Shown here: one piece after another, positions 1 through 8,752 of the stretch | How the letters are laid out: every line of letters begins with the position of its first letter | Numbering within the stretch: position 1 is the first letter of the stretch | Assembly: GCF_001945445.1 (NCBI RefSeq) | Contig: NZ_MSXW01000008.1 | Coordinates: 124,001-188,000, forward strand | DNA: 64,000 nt | From: Pseudomonas sp. PA27(2017) | GTDB lineage: Bacteria; Pseudomonadota; Gammaproteobacteria; Pseudomonadales; Pseudomonadaceae | Direction: 5' to 3' | The notes under the pieces: model-generated | What the model saw: only the letters and a program-made list of their open reading frames with translations | Database searches by the model: none | What the model was told of the DNA's origin: nothing | Program-made: the position numbers and the translations under genes

Positions 1-517
1 CGGTGCAGTAGGCCTTCTCGCCGTCGAGCACCGCCGTATCGCCGTCGAAGCGGATCTGCGTCTGGAAGGTGGTGACGTACTGGCTGCGCGCTTCGGAGAA
101 GGCGTTACCGAAACGGTAGCCTTGCAGCACCTTGGCGTAGTAGCGGCGCTTCTGCTCCTCACTGCCGGTCAGGCCGAGGTTGCTGAGCACGCCGAAGTGG
201 TTCTGTGGCAACTGGCCAAGCGACGAATCGGCGGCGGAGATGGTTGCGATCACCTCGCTGAGGGTGACGTACGAGACCCCGGCGCCTCCGTATGCCTTCG
301 GTACGCTGATCGCCCACAGACCGCTTTCGGAGAAGCGTTCCAGCTCCTCCCAGGGTAAGCGTCGCTCGCGGTCACGCAAGGCCGCCTCGCGGGCGAAATC
401 CTCGGCCAGGCGCTGCGCCACTTCGATGGCTTCTGCGTCGTTACGGATGATATAGGCCGCACGCTGCGGTGCCGGGCGAACCTGCGCAGGCAGGTCGGCT
501 GACTGTGTCTGGGTCAT
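1..517 (-). CDS. sfnB: SfnB-type acyl-CoA dehydrogenase-like oxidoreductase, N-terminal part
   Basis: The reading frame is open from an ATG to the window edge, giving about 172 residues; the C-terminal part lies outside. The N-terminal stretch (segments QRAAYIIRNDAEAIEVAQRL and GLWAISVPKAYGGAGVSYV, then QLPQNHFGVL and a GNAFSEAR segment) matches flavin-dependent SfnB/DszC-like members of the acyl-CoA dehydrogenase superfamily. In pseudomonads these serve sulfur acquisition from sulfones and related compounds under sulfate limitation. A sigma-54 type promoter candidate lies 37 bases upstream of the ATG, as expected for sfn genes controlled by SfnR. The exact substrate cannot be read from this half. 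DszC-type monooxygenases are the main alternative. Confidence 0.82.
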   Translation of the reverse strand, partial: MTQTQSADLPAQVRPAPQRAAYIIRNDAEAIEVAQRLAEDFAREAALRDRERRLPWEELERFSESGLWAISVPKAYGGAGVSYVTLSEVIATISAADSSLGQLPQNHFGVLSNLGLTGSEEQKRRYYAKVLQGYRFGNAFSEARSQYVTTFQTQIRFDGDTAVLDGEKAYCT

Positions 518-553
518 GTGCTACTCCATGTGTGACGGATTCCCCAGGGCTAC

Positions 554-570
554 AGCACAGCCCATACCAA
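554..570 (-). promoter_or_regulatory. Candidate sigma-54 (-24/-12) promoter for the sfnB-like gene
   Basis: Read on the minus strand the sequence is TTGGTATGGGCTGTGCT. It has GG and GC separated by exactly ten bases and matches the RpoN consensus TTGGCACG-N4-TTGCW at all but three specified positions. It ends 36 bases before the start codon. The flanks form a CCCAGG/CCTGGG inverted repeat. Known biology: sfn sulfone-use genes of pseudomonads depend on sigma-54 and the activator SfnR. Confidence 0.6.
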
Positions 571-676
571 CCTGGGAAATCCTTTTGATTCAGCGAGTTG
601 GTGAACCTTCCCGGGCATCGGGAAAGCGCCTGGCGGGGCAAACTGCGGATTGGCTGTTGCCGAGCGAACAGTGATT

Positions 677-2029
677 TCAAAGACTGATATCCAGCGGGTA
701 CTCGACGATCAGGCGCAGCTCGTCGACGTTGGATTCGGCGACGTGATCGCCACCGACGCGATGAGTGGCCTGCATCAGGTTGAACGAGAGATTCTTGGCC
801 GGCCCGCTCTGCAGCACGTACCGCAGCCACAGGTTGCGCTCCCAGTGGCGGCCGTCCTCGGTGGCATTGAAATAGCCGTAGGCGCCACCGGCGCGTGTGC
901 CGTCGATGTCGGTACCGCGCACGTAGCGCGCCGTCAGGCTCAGACCGGGCACGCCGAGCGAGGCGAAGTTATAGTCGTAACGGGCTTCCCAGGCGCGCTC
1001 GTTGGGGTTGTTGAAGTCGGAAACCTGCGAGGCGGCATCCAGTTGCAGGTCATAGGTGTTCCACACGTAGTCGAACGGCGTGTCGCCATCGATGCGCGTG
1101 TAGGACAGCTTGAAGCCGTGAGCGCCAGCAGCCAGACCGGCATGCACGCTCCAGGAGTCGTTGTCGATCTTGCCGGCCAGGGCCTGGCCGCTGTCACGGG
1201 TGCGGTAATAGTTGAGGCCGGTCTTCAAGCTCAAGTCGTCGCTCAGCGGCTGTACGTAGTCGACGCTGAAGAACGACTGGTTCCAGACGTCGTCAAGACG
1301 ACTGCTGTGCAGACGGAAATCAAGCTGCTCGTTGAAACGGTAATCGCCGCCCAGGTACACCACATCGTTGGCACCCTTGATGCGCCCGGCATAGACGGTG
1401 CCGAGGTCGCCACGATGGTTGCTGGCGTTGCGGTCACTGCTCGACTCCAGCTTGCCGCCCTGCAGACTCAGGCCATGCAGCGAGTTGTTGTTGAAAATGA
1501 AGCCACGCAGGGTCTGCGGCAACAGGCGGATATCGCTGGCATGCAGTACCGGGCTGGTCGGGCTGACATCGCCATAGCGCAGCTCGGTATCGAAAGCGCG
1601 CACCTTGAGCGCTGCGCCAACCTTGCCGTAACTGTCCTTCGGCTCGCCGTCGAAGTTGCTCCCCGAACGAGACACGATGCCGGGCACGCCGACACCATTG
1701 CCAACCGCTCCATTGCCGCCATCGAGCTTGAGGCCGACCAGCCCCTGCACGTCCACGCCGAATCCGACAGTGCCATGGGTGAAACCGGATTGCAGGTTGG
1801 CGATGATGCCGTGGCCCCATTCACGATGAAGGCTTTGTCGCTCGCCATCATTGGGGTTGATGGTGAAGTCGCCGTTGCGATAATCCTGGCTGAAGAAGAA
1901 GTTGCGGTTGATCACTTGGATCTGCGCGCCGTCGATGAAACCTTCACCATCATCGTTGCCGGCAAAGGCAGGGCTGGCCGACAGGATGGCCAGGGAAAGA
2001 GCAGTTCTGCAGTAGGTTGTAGAGCGCAT
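677..2029 (-). CDS. OprD-family outer-membrane porin
   Basis: This is a substrate-specific outer-membrane channel of 450 residues. The start is the ATG that gives MRSTTYCRTALSLAILSASPAFA, a signal peptide cleaved after AFA; an AAGGA Shine-Dalgarno sits 8 bases upstream, so a longer frame starting 34 codons earlier is not used. The mature part has OprD hallmarks: an early DGAQIQVINRNFFFSQDY strand, SGFTHGTVGFGVDVQGLVGLKLDGG, and a closing strand ending in YPLDISL. OprD paralogs carry amino acids, peptides or organic acids. Its place between a sulfur-acquisition gene and an ABC uptake operon suggests it feeds the same substrate into the periplasm. That link is inference. Confidence 0.92.
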   Translation of the reverse strand: MRSTTYCRTALSLAILSASPAFAGNDDGEGFIDGAQIQVINRNFFFSQDYRNGDFTINPNDGERQSLHREWGHGIIANLQSGFTHGTVGFGVDVQGLVGLKLDGGNGAVGNGVGVPGIVSRSGSNFDGEPKDSYGKVGAALKVRAFDTELRYGDVSPTSPVLHASDIRLLPQTLRGFIFNNNSLHGLSLQGGKLESSSDRNASNHRGDLGTVYAGRIKGANDVVYLGGDYRFNEQLDFRLHSSRLDDVWNQSFFSVDYVQPLSDDLSLKTGLNYYRTRDSGQALAGKIDNDSWSVHAGLAAGAHGFKLSYTRIDGDTPFDYVWNTYDLQLDAASQVSDFNNPNERAWEARYDYNFASLGVPGLSLTARYVRGTDIDGTRAGGAYGYFNATEDGRHWERNLWLRYVLQSGPAKNLSFNLMQATHRVGGDHVAESNVDELRLIVEYPLDISL

Positions 2030-2222
2030 GGCAGTGATCCTTGGAATGATGAGGTCGGCGCCTTTCCAGGCGCTGCAAGTCCAGTTATTCCAACAACCAT
2101 GCCAAACCATAAAATCATTTCTATTCAACAACTTGAATCAAAAACCCAACAGCCTGGCGCTAGGTCATAGGAGCAGTCTGCGCAACCGCTGTTGCCGGCG
2201 CCACAGCAGTTTCGTCAGGACG

Positions 2223-2246
2223 AAAAAAACGCGGCCTAGGCCGCGT
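2223..2246 (-). terminator. Rho-independent terminator of the Liv-type operon
   Basis: A perfect ACGCGGCC-TA-GGCCGCGT stem is followed, on the minus strand, by seven T residues. It sits 63 bases after the LivF-like stop codon and separates the eight-gene operon from the porin gene. Confidence 0.85.
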
Positions 2247-2309
2247 CAGGTAGAACGTTACACAGTGAGCAAACATTGGGTTAACGCAGGTTTCTCAAGG
2301 TATCGCCGC

Positions 2310-3089
2310 CTACCCGCCGGCCTTGCCGCCCAGGTAAAAATGCTGGATATCTTCCCGCGCTGCCAACTCGGCAGCACAACCCTCTCCCACCACCCGACCG
2401 TTCTCCAGGATATAGGCGTAACTGGCATGGCGCAGGGCGACGTTGATGTTCTGCTCGGCGACCAGAAAGCTCACGCCCTCCTGCGCATTGAGCTGGGCGA
2501 CGATGGCGAAGATCTCCTCGACGATGATCGGTGCCAGGCCCATCGAGGGCTCATCGAGTAGCACAAGACGCGGTTTGGTCATCAGCGCACGGCCGATGGC
2601 GAGCATCTGTTGCTCGCCACCTGAGGTCAGCCCGGCCTGGGTCTTGCGCTTGGTCTTCAAGCGCGGGAACCAGGCGTAGATCCGCTCCAGATCCTGCTCC
2701 AGCTCACGCCGTGTCGGGTTGCGCAGAAAGCCACCACTGCGCAGGTTTTCCTCGATGGTCAGGTGGGCGAATACATGCCGTCCCTCCAGCACATGGACGA
2801 TGCCCTGGCGCGCCAGCACATTGGCCGCGACACCAGCGGTGTTCTGCCCCTGGAAACGAATCTGGCCTCGGCTGACCTGTGCACGGTCGGCCTGAACCAA
2901 CCCGGAAATGGCTTTTAGCGTGGTGCTCTTGCCAGCGCCGTTGGCGCCGAGCAGCGCGACGATATCGCCCTGCCCGACCCGCAGGGAAACCCCGGCCACG
3001 GCGAGGATCGCGCCGTCGTAGATCACTTCGATGTCGTTTACCGCAAGCAGCTCCTGGCTCGCGGCGCTCGATTGGGGCGCACTGCTCAT
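2310..3089 (-). CDS. LivF-like branched-chain amino-acid-type ABC transporter ATP-binding protein
   Basis: This is one of two cytoplasmic ATPases of the importer encoded upstream. With the start at MSSAPQSSA, behind a GGAGG ribosome site, the protein has 259 residues, slightly longer than a usual LivF (about 235) because of an N-terminal extension. Walker A is GANGAGKS, the signature region reads LTSGGEQQMLAIGRAL, and Walker B is LVLLDEPSMGLAP. The LivF-type switch segment VAEQNINVALRHASYAYILENG follows. It is the last gene of the operon, separated by 121 bases from the preceding binding-protein gene and followed by a terminator. The family (HAAT) carries amino acids, amides, urea and also aromatic or aliphatic acids, so the substrate is open. 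Confidence 0.93.
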   Translation of the reverse strand: MSSAPQSSAASQELLAVNDIEVIYDGAILAVAGVSLRVGQGDIVALLGANGAGKSTTLKAISGLVQADRAQVSRGQIRFQGQNTAGVAANVLARQGIVHVLEGRHVFAHLTIEENLRSGGFLRNPTRRELEQDLERIYAWFPRLKTKRKTQAGLTSGGEQQMLAIGRALMTKPRLVLLDEPSMGLAPIIVEEIFAIVAQLNAQEGVSFLVAEQNINVALRHASYAYILENGRVVGEGCAAELAAREDIQHFYLGGKAGG

Positions 3090-3210
3090 GTCGTCATCCT
3101 CCGTTGGGCACCTTCGCGCCCGATTGTCTTTCGCACCACGAGGCCCTGCGAGGCTCCTGGCAACGCTCATGGTCGCAGCGCACACCTCGCACCCTGCTCA
3201 CGGCAAGCGG

Positions 3211-4545
3211 CTACTGCACGCTGCAATCGCGAGGCATCACACCCTTCTCTTTCGCGTACTCGGCCGACTTGGCGTCGATCAACGGACGCAGGGTGACGCG
3301 GTCGGCCTGAACCCAGTCGGTGATCAGCTTCCACTGCTGCCCATCCCACTGCTGCACCTTGGCGGCCCCGCCACCCTCGTGGTCGCTGCACGAAAGCTTC
3401 AGTGGCTGCATCAGGCCAAGGAAACCGATCTCCTTGAGGCGCGCATCGTCGAGATCGAGGTGCTCGAGGCCCCAGCTACCTTCCTCGCCGTTGAGTGGCC
3501 GGTTGCCAAATTTCTTCTGCCCTGCGCGAATCGCTTCGACGGCGATGGCGGCGTTCACCAGGCCGGAGTTGTAGTACACGCTGCCGAAGCTTTTCGGATC
3601 CTTGAGGTCGCTCTTGCCCCTGTCGAGGATGTGTTCCTTGATCCGTTGGTGAATGTCGAAGTCGGCACCGCCCGGATAGGGCGTCAGCGCCAGGTAGCCT
3701 TTGCCCGCCTCGCCGGCCGGCAGCACGTCCTCATTGGAGCTGGCCCAGATGTCGCCGATGATGCGATCGACCGGGAAACCGAAACGTGCGGCGGTCTTGA
3801 TCGCCACCGGAGTAGACACGCCCCAGGTACGCAGGAATATCCAGTCCGGCTGGAGCTGCCGTACCTGGCGCCATTGCGAAGCCTGTTCATTACCCGGATC
3901 GGCGATGGGGATTTGGATGTTCTCGAAACCGTACTTTTCTGCCAGCAGCTTCAACGGCCCCTGTGTTTCCCGACCGTAGGCCGAGTCGTGGTAGACGGTG
4001 GCGATCTTCTTGCCCTTGAGCTTGTCCAGCCCGCCTTCGCGCTCGGCCACGTAATTGATGAACGCCGAAGCCTCGCTGTAGAACGTCAGCATCACCGGGA
4101 AGTTGTAGGGGAACACGCTGCCGTCGGTGGCTTCGGTGCGGCCGTAGCCAAGGGTGATCAGCGGGATCTTGTCGGCCGCGGCCTTGTCCGCCAGGGCATA
4201 GGCAGCCGGCGCGCCATTGGGCTGGTAGACCGCCACCGGTGCGCCATTGAGACCATTCTTGAAGCGCTCGTAGCACTCGATGCCCTTCTCCGCCGTCCAC
4301 TCGGTCTCGCACTCCTGCCAGACCAGCTTGACGCCATTGATGCCACCTTCCACCTCGTTGACGTAGCGCAGGTAGTCGATCATCCCGGCCCACACTGGAA
4401 TGCCGCTGGAGGCATAGGCACCGACCCGGTAGGTGGCCAGCGGGAAGAACTGTTCATTGGCCGCCTGGACCGTCACCGGCAGCGCGGCGCAGGTTGCGAG
4501 CGCCAGGCCGAAGGCAGCGAAGCTACGTTTCAGGGTTGCATTCAT
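3211..4545 (-). CDS. Periplasmic substrate-binding protein of the Liv-type importer, copy 1
   Basis: This is a type I periplasmic binding protein of 444 residues (Peripla_BP_6-like) that delivers ligand to the LivHM-like permease. The start ATG gives the signal peptide MNATLKRSFAAFGLALATCAALPVTVQA. Typical segments are YRVGAYASSGIPVWAG, NGVKLVWQECETEW, VYHDSAYGRET and DPGNEQASQWRQVRQLQPDW. Near the C-terminus is SCSDHEGGGAAKVQQWDGQQW. The next gene upstream encodes a close paralog; the two are nearly collinear and mostly identical by eye, but the stretch after NGAPVAVYQPNGAPAAYAL differs strongly. That part lies where the ligand pocket is expected, so the pair may recognise different ligands for the same permease. 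Confidence 0.92.
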   Translation of the reverse strand: MNATLKRSFAAFGLALATCAALPVTVQAANEQFFPLATYRVGAYASSGIPVWAGMIDYLRYVNEVEGGINGVKLVWQECETEWTAEKGIECYERFKNGLNGAPVAVYQPNGAPAAYALADKAAADKIPLITLGYGRTEATDGSVFPYNFPVMLTFYSEASAFINYVAEREGGLDKLKGKKIATVYHDSAYGRETQGPLKLLAEKYGFENIQIPIADPGNEQASQWRQVRQLQPDWIFLRTWGVSTPVAIKTAARFGFPVDRIIGDIWASSNEDVLPAGEAGKGYLALTPYPGGADFDIHQRIKEHILDRGKSDLKDPKSFGSVYYNSGLVNAAIAVEAIRAGQKKFGNRPLNGEEGSWGLEHLDLDDARLKEIGFLGLMQPLKLSCSDHEGGGAAKVQQWDGQQWKLITDWVQADRVTLRPLIDAKSAEYAKEKGVMPRDCSVQ

Positions 4546-4611
4546 GGTGTCTTCTCTACTCACGCGCCCGACCTGCACAACGGCGGCCAGGCGCTGGTTG
4601 TCGATAGGGTC

Positions 4612-5952
4612 TTATTGCTCGTTGGCGCAGTCGCGTGGGGTGATGCCTTTTTCCTTGGCGTAGGCAGCGGACTTGGTTTCGATCAGCGGACGCAGGGTGG
4701 CGCGGTCGGCCTGGATCCAGTCGGTCACCAGCACCCACTTATCGCCATCCCACTGCTGCACACGGGCAGCACCGCCGCCCTCGTGGTCAGAGCAGGACAG
4801 TTTCAGCGGTGGCAACAGCCCTTCGAAACCGCTGGCCTTGAGCCGCGCGGCGTCGATGTCCAGATGCTCGAAGCCCCAGCGTGCTTCCTCTCCGGTGAGC
4901 GGGCGGTTACCAAATTTGCCCTGGGCAGTGCGCAGTGCCTCGACGGCAATCGCGGCGTTGATCAGGCCGATGTTGTAGTACACCTTGCCGAAGTAGCGCT
5001 TGTCCTTGAGGTCGCTCTTGCCGGCATCGAGGATATGCTGGCGCAGGCGCTGGTGGATCTCGAAACCGTCACCCCCTGGGAATGGCGCCAGCGCCTGGTA
5101 ACCCTTGGCCGCCCCGCCTGCCGGAATCACATCAGCCTCTGAACCGGCCCAGACGTCGCCGATGATCCGATCCACCGGGATGCCAAAGCGCGCGGCAGTC
5201 TTGATGCCCACGGGAGTGGACACACCCCACGTACGCAGGAACACCCAGTCCGGTTTGATCTGCCGCACCTGACGCCACTGCGCGGACTGCTCGTTACCCG
5301 GATCGGCCACCGGAATCTGGATGTTCTCGAAGCCGTATTTTTCCGCCAGCAGCTTCATCGGCGCCTGGGTTTCACGACCGTAGGCCGAGTCGTGGTAGAC
5401 GGTGACGATCTTCTTGCCCTTGAGTTTTTCGAAACCGCCCTCGCGCTCGGCGATGTAGTTGATGCCCACCGAAGCCTGACCGTAGTAGTTCAGCAACAGC
5501 GGGAAGGCATAGGGAAAAACGCTGCCGTCGGTGGACTCGGTACGCCCGCCCGCGCCATCGATCAACGGGATGCGGTCGGCTGCGCCCTTCTCCATCAGCG
5601 CGTAGGAACCTGGCGTACTGTGGGTGAAGAAGAACGCCGCCGGCGCGCCGTCCTTGCCGCCCTTGTGACGCTCGTAGCACTCGACGATACGGTCGACGTT
5701 CCACTCGGTCTCGCACTCCTGCCAGACCAGCTTGACGCCATTGATACCGCCCTCCACCTCGTTGATGTAGCGGAAATAGTCGATTTCCCCGGCCCACCAG
5801 GGAATGCCACTGGAGGCATAGGCGCCAACCCGGTAGGTGGCCATGGGAATGAACTGCTGGTTATCGGCGGCCTGGGCGATGGCCGGTAACAAGACCTGAG
5901 CGCCGAGTGCGAAAAGGCTGGCGAGCAGGTTGCGATGCAAGGTTTTGCGCAT
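4612..5952 (-). CDS. Periplasmic substrate-binding protein of the Liv-type importer, copy 2
   Basis: This 446-residue paralog of the following gene has the signal peptide MRKTLHRNLLASLFALGAQ followed by VLLPAIAQA. The ATG at this signal peptide has an AAGAAG Shine-Dalgarno; a frame 24 codons longer has no support. It shares NGVKLVWQECETEW, VYHDSAYGRETQ, WVFLRTWGVSTPVGIKTAAR and the conserved C-terminal SCSDHEGGGAARVQQWDGDKW. It differs in the segment AAFFFTHSTPGSYALMEKG. The gene lies 82 bases after the LivM-like permease gene. A tandem duplication followed by divergence of the binding site is the simplest reading. Confidence 0.92.
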   Translation of the reverse strand: MRKTLHRNLLASLFALGAQVLLPAIAQAADNQQFIPMATYRVGAYASSGIPWWAGEIDYFRYINEVEGGINGVKLVWQECETEWNVDRIVECYERHKGGKDGAPAAFFFTHSTPGSYALMEKGAADRIPLIDGAGGRTESTDGSVFPYAFPLLLNYYGQASVGINYIAEREGGFEKLKGKKIVTVYHDSAYGRETQAPMKLLAEKYGFENIQIPVADPGNEQSAQWRQVRQIKPDWVFLRTWGVSTPVGIKTAARFGIPVDRIIGDVWAGSEADVIPAGGAAKGYQALAPFPGGDGFEIHQRLRQHILDAGKSDLKDKRYFGKVYYNIGLINAAIAVEALRTAQGKFGNRPLTGEEARWGFEHLDIDAARLKASGFEGLLPPLKLSCSDHEGGGAARVQQWDGDKWVLVTDWIQADRATLRPLIETKSAAYAKEKGITPRDCANEQ

Positions 5953-6034
5953 GATGTGTACTTCTTGTGCAGTGCTGGAAACCTCCTTTCCCGGAGTCGG
6001 GTCAAGGTTCGTGGTAGCGTTCAAATCGTGGGGT

Positions 6035-7099
6035 TCAGAATCTCAGCGGCCACACCCTGATGCGTTCGCGCAGGTCGCCGAGCAGGCGTACCAGCCCCTC
6101 CGGCTCCTTGATCAGGAACCAGATGATCAGGCTGCCGAAGAGAATCTTCTGCAGGTTCTGCAATTGCCCGGCATCGACGTTGCCGTCGAACAGCCATTGC
6201 CCGGCGTGGCTGAGCAGAATCGGTGTAAGGCTGATGAAGGCCGCGCCGATGAAATTGCCGGCGATGCTGCCCATGCCACCGATGATGATGATGAAGAGGA
6301 TCTGGAACGACCGGTTGATATCAAAACTCCCGGCGCTGGCGGTGCCCAGGTAGGCGAAAGCCCAGAGCGCCCCAGCGATTCCCAGGTAGAAGGAGCTGAC
6401 GGCGAAGGCCAGGCGCTTGTAGCGATCCACCGGAATGCCGATCACTGCCGCAGCGGTATCCATGTCGCGGATCGCCATCCAGTTGCGGCCGACCTGGCTA
6501 CGCACCAGGTTGACCGCCACCCAGGTCAGCAGCACCACGCAACTCAGGGTCAGCAGGTAACGGCCGACCGGCGTGGCCACGCTGTAGCCGAACAATTCCA
6601 GACGGGGCGCGCTGATGGTGCCGGACGAGGCGTAGTTGTAGAACCAGGGAAACTTGGCGAACACCCACTCCAGAAAGAACTGCGCAGCGAGCGTGGTGAC
6701 CATCAGGTAAAACCCCTTGATCCGCGAACTCGGAATGCCGAACAGCAAGCCAACCAGACCTGCAATCAGCCCACCGCCGATCAGCGCCAGCGGCAAGGGC
6801 AGCCCAGGTATACGCAGCAGCAGGCCGTAGGTGGCGAAGGCTCCAACCGCCATGAAACCGGCAGCGCCGACTGAGGTCTGCCCGGTGTAGCCGGTCAACA
6901 GGTTTAGCCCCAGCCCGGCCAGCGACAACACCAGAAAGGGAATCAGGATCGCGTTGAGCCAGTAATCGTTGCCCAGCAGGGGTAGCCCGACGAAAGCCAC
7001 CAGCAGCAACAGCGACAACCCCAGCGGCCAGCGGTGGCGTACCAGAATCAGAGGCGCTTCGTCGAAGCTGGTGCGCAGGCGCGAAACGGTAGCGGTCAT
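6035..7099 (-). CDS. LivM-like ABC transporter permease
   Basis: This is an inner-membrane permease subunit of 354 residues. The start at MTATVSRLRTSFDEAPL lies four bases beyond the LivH-like stop; a frame with 11 more codons would overlap LivH. The sequence is strongly hydrophobic, with the LivM-type core LAGLGLNLLTGYTGQTSVGA, GLLFGIPSSRIKGFYLMVTT, and the permease loop segments NWMAIRDMDTAAAVIGI and RYKRLAFAVSSFYLGIAGAL. The C-terminal FIIIIGGMGSIAGNFIGAAF is characteristic. It pairs with the LivH-like protein to form the channel. Confidence 0.93.
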   Translation of the reverse strand: MTATVSRLRTSFDEAPLILVRHRWPLGLSLLLLVAFVGLPLLGNDYWLNAILIPFLVLSLAGLGLNLLTGYTGQTSVGAAGFMAVGAFATYGLLLRIPGLPLPLALIGGGLIAGLVGLLFGIPSSRIKGFYLMVTTLAAQFFLEWVFAKFPWFYNYASSGTISAPRLELFGYSVATPVGRYLLTLSCVVLLTWVAVNLVRSQVGRNWMAIRDMDTAAAVIGIPVDRYKRLAFAVSSFYLGIAGALWAFAYLGTASAGSFDINRSFQILFIIIIGGMGSIAGNFIGAAFISLTPILLSHAGQWLFDGNVDAGQLQNLQKILFGSLIIWFLIKEPEGLVRLLGDLRERIRVWPLRF

Positions 7100-7103
7100 G
7101 GCG

Positions 7104-7985
7104 TCATACCCGTTCGATGGCCCGGTCGCCAAACAGGCCAGCCGGACGGATGTAGAGGAAGATCAGGGCGAGGAAATAGGCGAACCAGGGCGTGATGCCG
7201 CCACCTATCAGCGGGCCGATGTAGGCCTCGGCAAGGTTCTCCGCTGCGCCGACGATCAGCCCGCCGACGATGGCCCCGCCAATCGAGGTGAAGCCACCGA
7301 TGATCAGCACCGGCAGCGCCTTGAGCACCACCAGCGAGAGCGAGAACTGCACGCCCTGGCGCGCGCCCCAGAGCAGCCCGGCGACCAGTCCGACCACTCC
7401 GGCCACGGCCCAGACGATCTGCCAGATGCGGTTGAGGTTGATGCCCAGCGACAGCGCCGCACGGGTATCGTCGGCCACCGCACGCAGCGCCACGCCAATA
7501 CGGGTCTGGTTGAACAGCAGCGCCAGCACCATCACCAGCAGTGCGGAAACGCTCGCGGCGACCAGGTCGAACTGGCTGATCATGATCTCGCCGACGAACA
7601 GCGGGATGTCTTCGATACCCAGATCCAGCGCACGCACCTGGGCACCCATCAGCCCTTGAGCCAGGCCCTCGATGACGAACGACAGGCCGAGGGTGGCCAT
7701 GAACAGGGTGATCTGTGAGCGATTGACCAGTGGCCTTAGCACCAACCGCTCGATCAACAGCGCGCCGATGATCATCACCAGCACCGTCACGGCCAGCGCC
7801 AGGGCGAAAGACAGCCCCTGCTCGTGCAGGCTGACGAAGGTCAGCGCGGCAAACAGCAGCATCGCACCCTGGGCGAAATTGAACACACCGCTGGCTTTGT
7901 AGATCAGCACGAAGCCGATGGCCACCAGCGAATACATGGTGCCGGCGAGCAACCCGCCGATCAGGGTTTCCAGAAAGAAGATCAT
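7104..7985 (-). CDS. LivH-like ABC transporter permease
   Basis: This 293-residue inner-membrane permease is the LivH partner of the LivM-like protein. It begins MIFFLETLIGGLLAGTMYSL and contains ALVAIGFVLIYKASGVFNFA, RPLVNRSQITLFMATLGLSF, GVALRAVADDTRAALSLGIN and the conserved PVLIIGGFTSIGGAIVGGLI. Eight or so hydrophobic spans are visible. Its ATG overlaps the stop of the LivG-like gene by four bases, so translation is probably coupled. Confidence 0.94.
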   Translation of the reverse strand: MIFFLETLIGGLLAGTMYSLVAIGFVLIYKASGVFNFAQGAMLLFAALTFVSLHEQGLSFALALAVTVLVMIIGALLIERLVLRPLVNRSQITLFMATLGLSFVIEGLAQGLMGAQVRALDLGIEDIPLFVGEIMISQFDLVAASVSALLVMVLALLFNQTRIGVALRAVADDTRAALSLGINLNRIWQIVWAVAGVVGLVAGLLWGARQGVQFSLSLVVLKALPVLIIGGFTSIGGAIVGGLIVGAAENLAEAYIGPLIGGGITPWFAYFLALIFLYIRPAGLFGDRAIERV

Positions 7986-8752
7986 CCGTTTGGCGTCCCC
8001 AGATAAGCGGCGATCACATCGGGATTGACCTGAACCTCGGTCGGTGTGCCATCGCCGACCTTGCGCCCGTAGTCCAGCACCACCACGTGGCTGGACAGCC
8101 CCATGACCACCTGAATGTCGTGTTCGATGAGAATCACCGTGGTGCCGAGATCGCGGTTGATATCCGCAATGAAGCGGCTCATGTCCTGTTTCTCTTCGGC
8201 GTTCATCCCCGCCATCGGCTCATCGAGCAGCAGCAGGGTCGGTTGCGCGATCAGTGCGCGGCCCAGCTCCACGCGCTTCTGCAGGCCGTAAGCCAGGCTG
8301 CCCACGGCAACGTCGCGCCAAGGCTGCAGTTCGAGGAACTCGAGCACGCTCTCGGCGCGTTCAGCGAAAGCGCGCGCTTCACGCCGGGCACGTGGCAAGC
8401 CCAGCGCCTGCTCGAGAAAAAAGCTGCGCTGAAATCGCGACAGGCCAGTGAGCAGGTTGTCCAGCACGCTCATCTTCTTGAACAGCGCGTTGTTCTGGAA
8501 AGTGCGGCCAATCCCGAGCCGCGCAGCCTTCAGCGGGTGTGGCCGGCGCAACGGTTCGGCAGCGAAGTACAACTGCCCGGTATCGGCCTGGTAGACCCCG
8601 TTGAGGATATTCAGCAGCGAGCTCTTGCCAGCGCCATTCGGCCCGATCAGGGCGCAGATCTCGCCGCGCCTGACGCTGAACGACAGATCGGAAATCGCCT
8701 TCACGCCCTTGAACGACAGCGACACATTGCGTATCTCCAGCAAGGCGCTCAT
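7982..8752 (-). CDS. LivG-like ABC transporter ATP-binding protein
   Basis: This is the second ATPase of the importer, 256 residues when started at MSALLEIRNVSLSF. That ATG overlaps the upstream stop as ATGA, and a frame 65 codons longer runs antiparallel to nothing useful, so it is rejected. Walker A is GPNGAGKS, Walker B LLLLDEPMAGM, and LivG-type features are the NILNGVYQADTG insert, GIGRTFQNNALFKKMSVLDN and the C-terminal IEHDIQVVMGLSSHVVVLDYG. The signature motif is divergent (LAYGLQKRVELGRAL in place of LSGGQ), which is common in this subfamily. Confidence 0.94.
   Translation of the reverse strand: MSALLEIRNVSLSFKGVKAISDLSFSVRRGEICALIGPNGAGKSSLLNILNGVYQADTGQLYFAAEPLRRPHPLKAARLGIGRTFQNNALFKKMSVLDNLLTGLSRFQRSFFLEQALGLPRARREARAFAERAESVLEFLELQPWRDVAVGSLAYGLQKRVELGRALIAQPTLLLLDEPMAGMNAEEKQDMSRFIADINRDLGTTVILIEHDIQVVMGLSSHVVVLDYGRKVGDGTPTEVQVNPDVIAAYLGTPNG

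Noticed and set aside
3031..5142. A 703-codon plus-strand open frame antisense to the two receptor genes
   Set aside because: It lies entirely opposite two clear binding-protein genes, has no family features and reflects the codon bias of the GC-rich opposite strand. The similar long frame opposite the OprD gene (650-2170) is rejected for the same reason.
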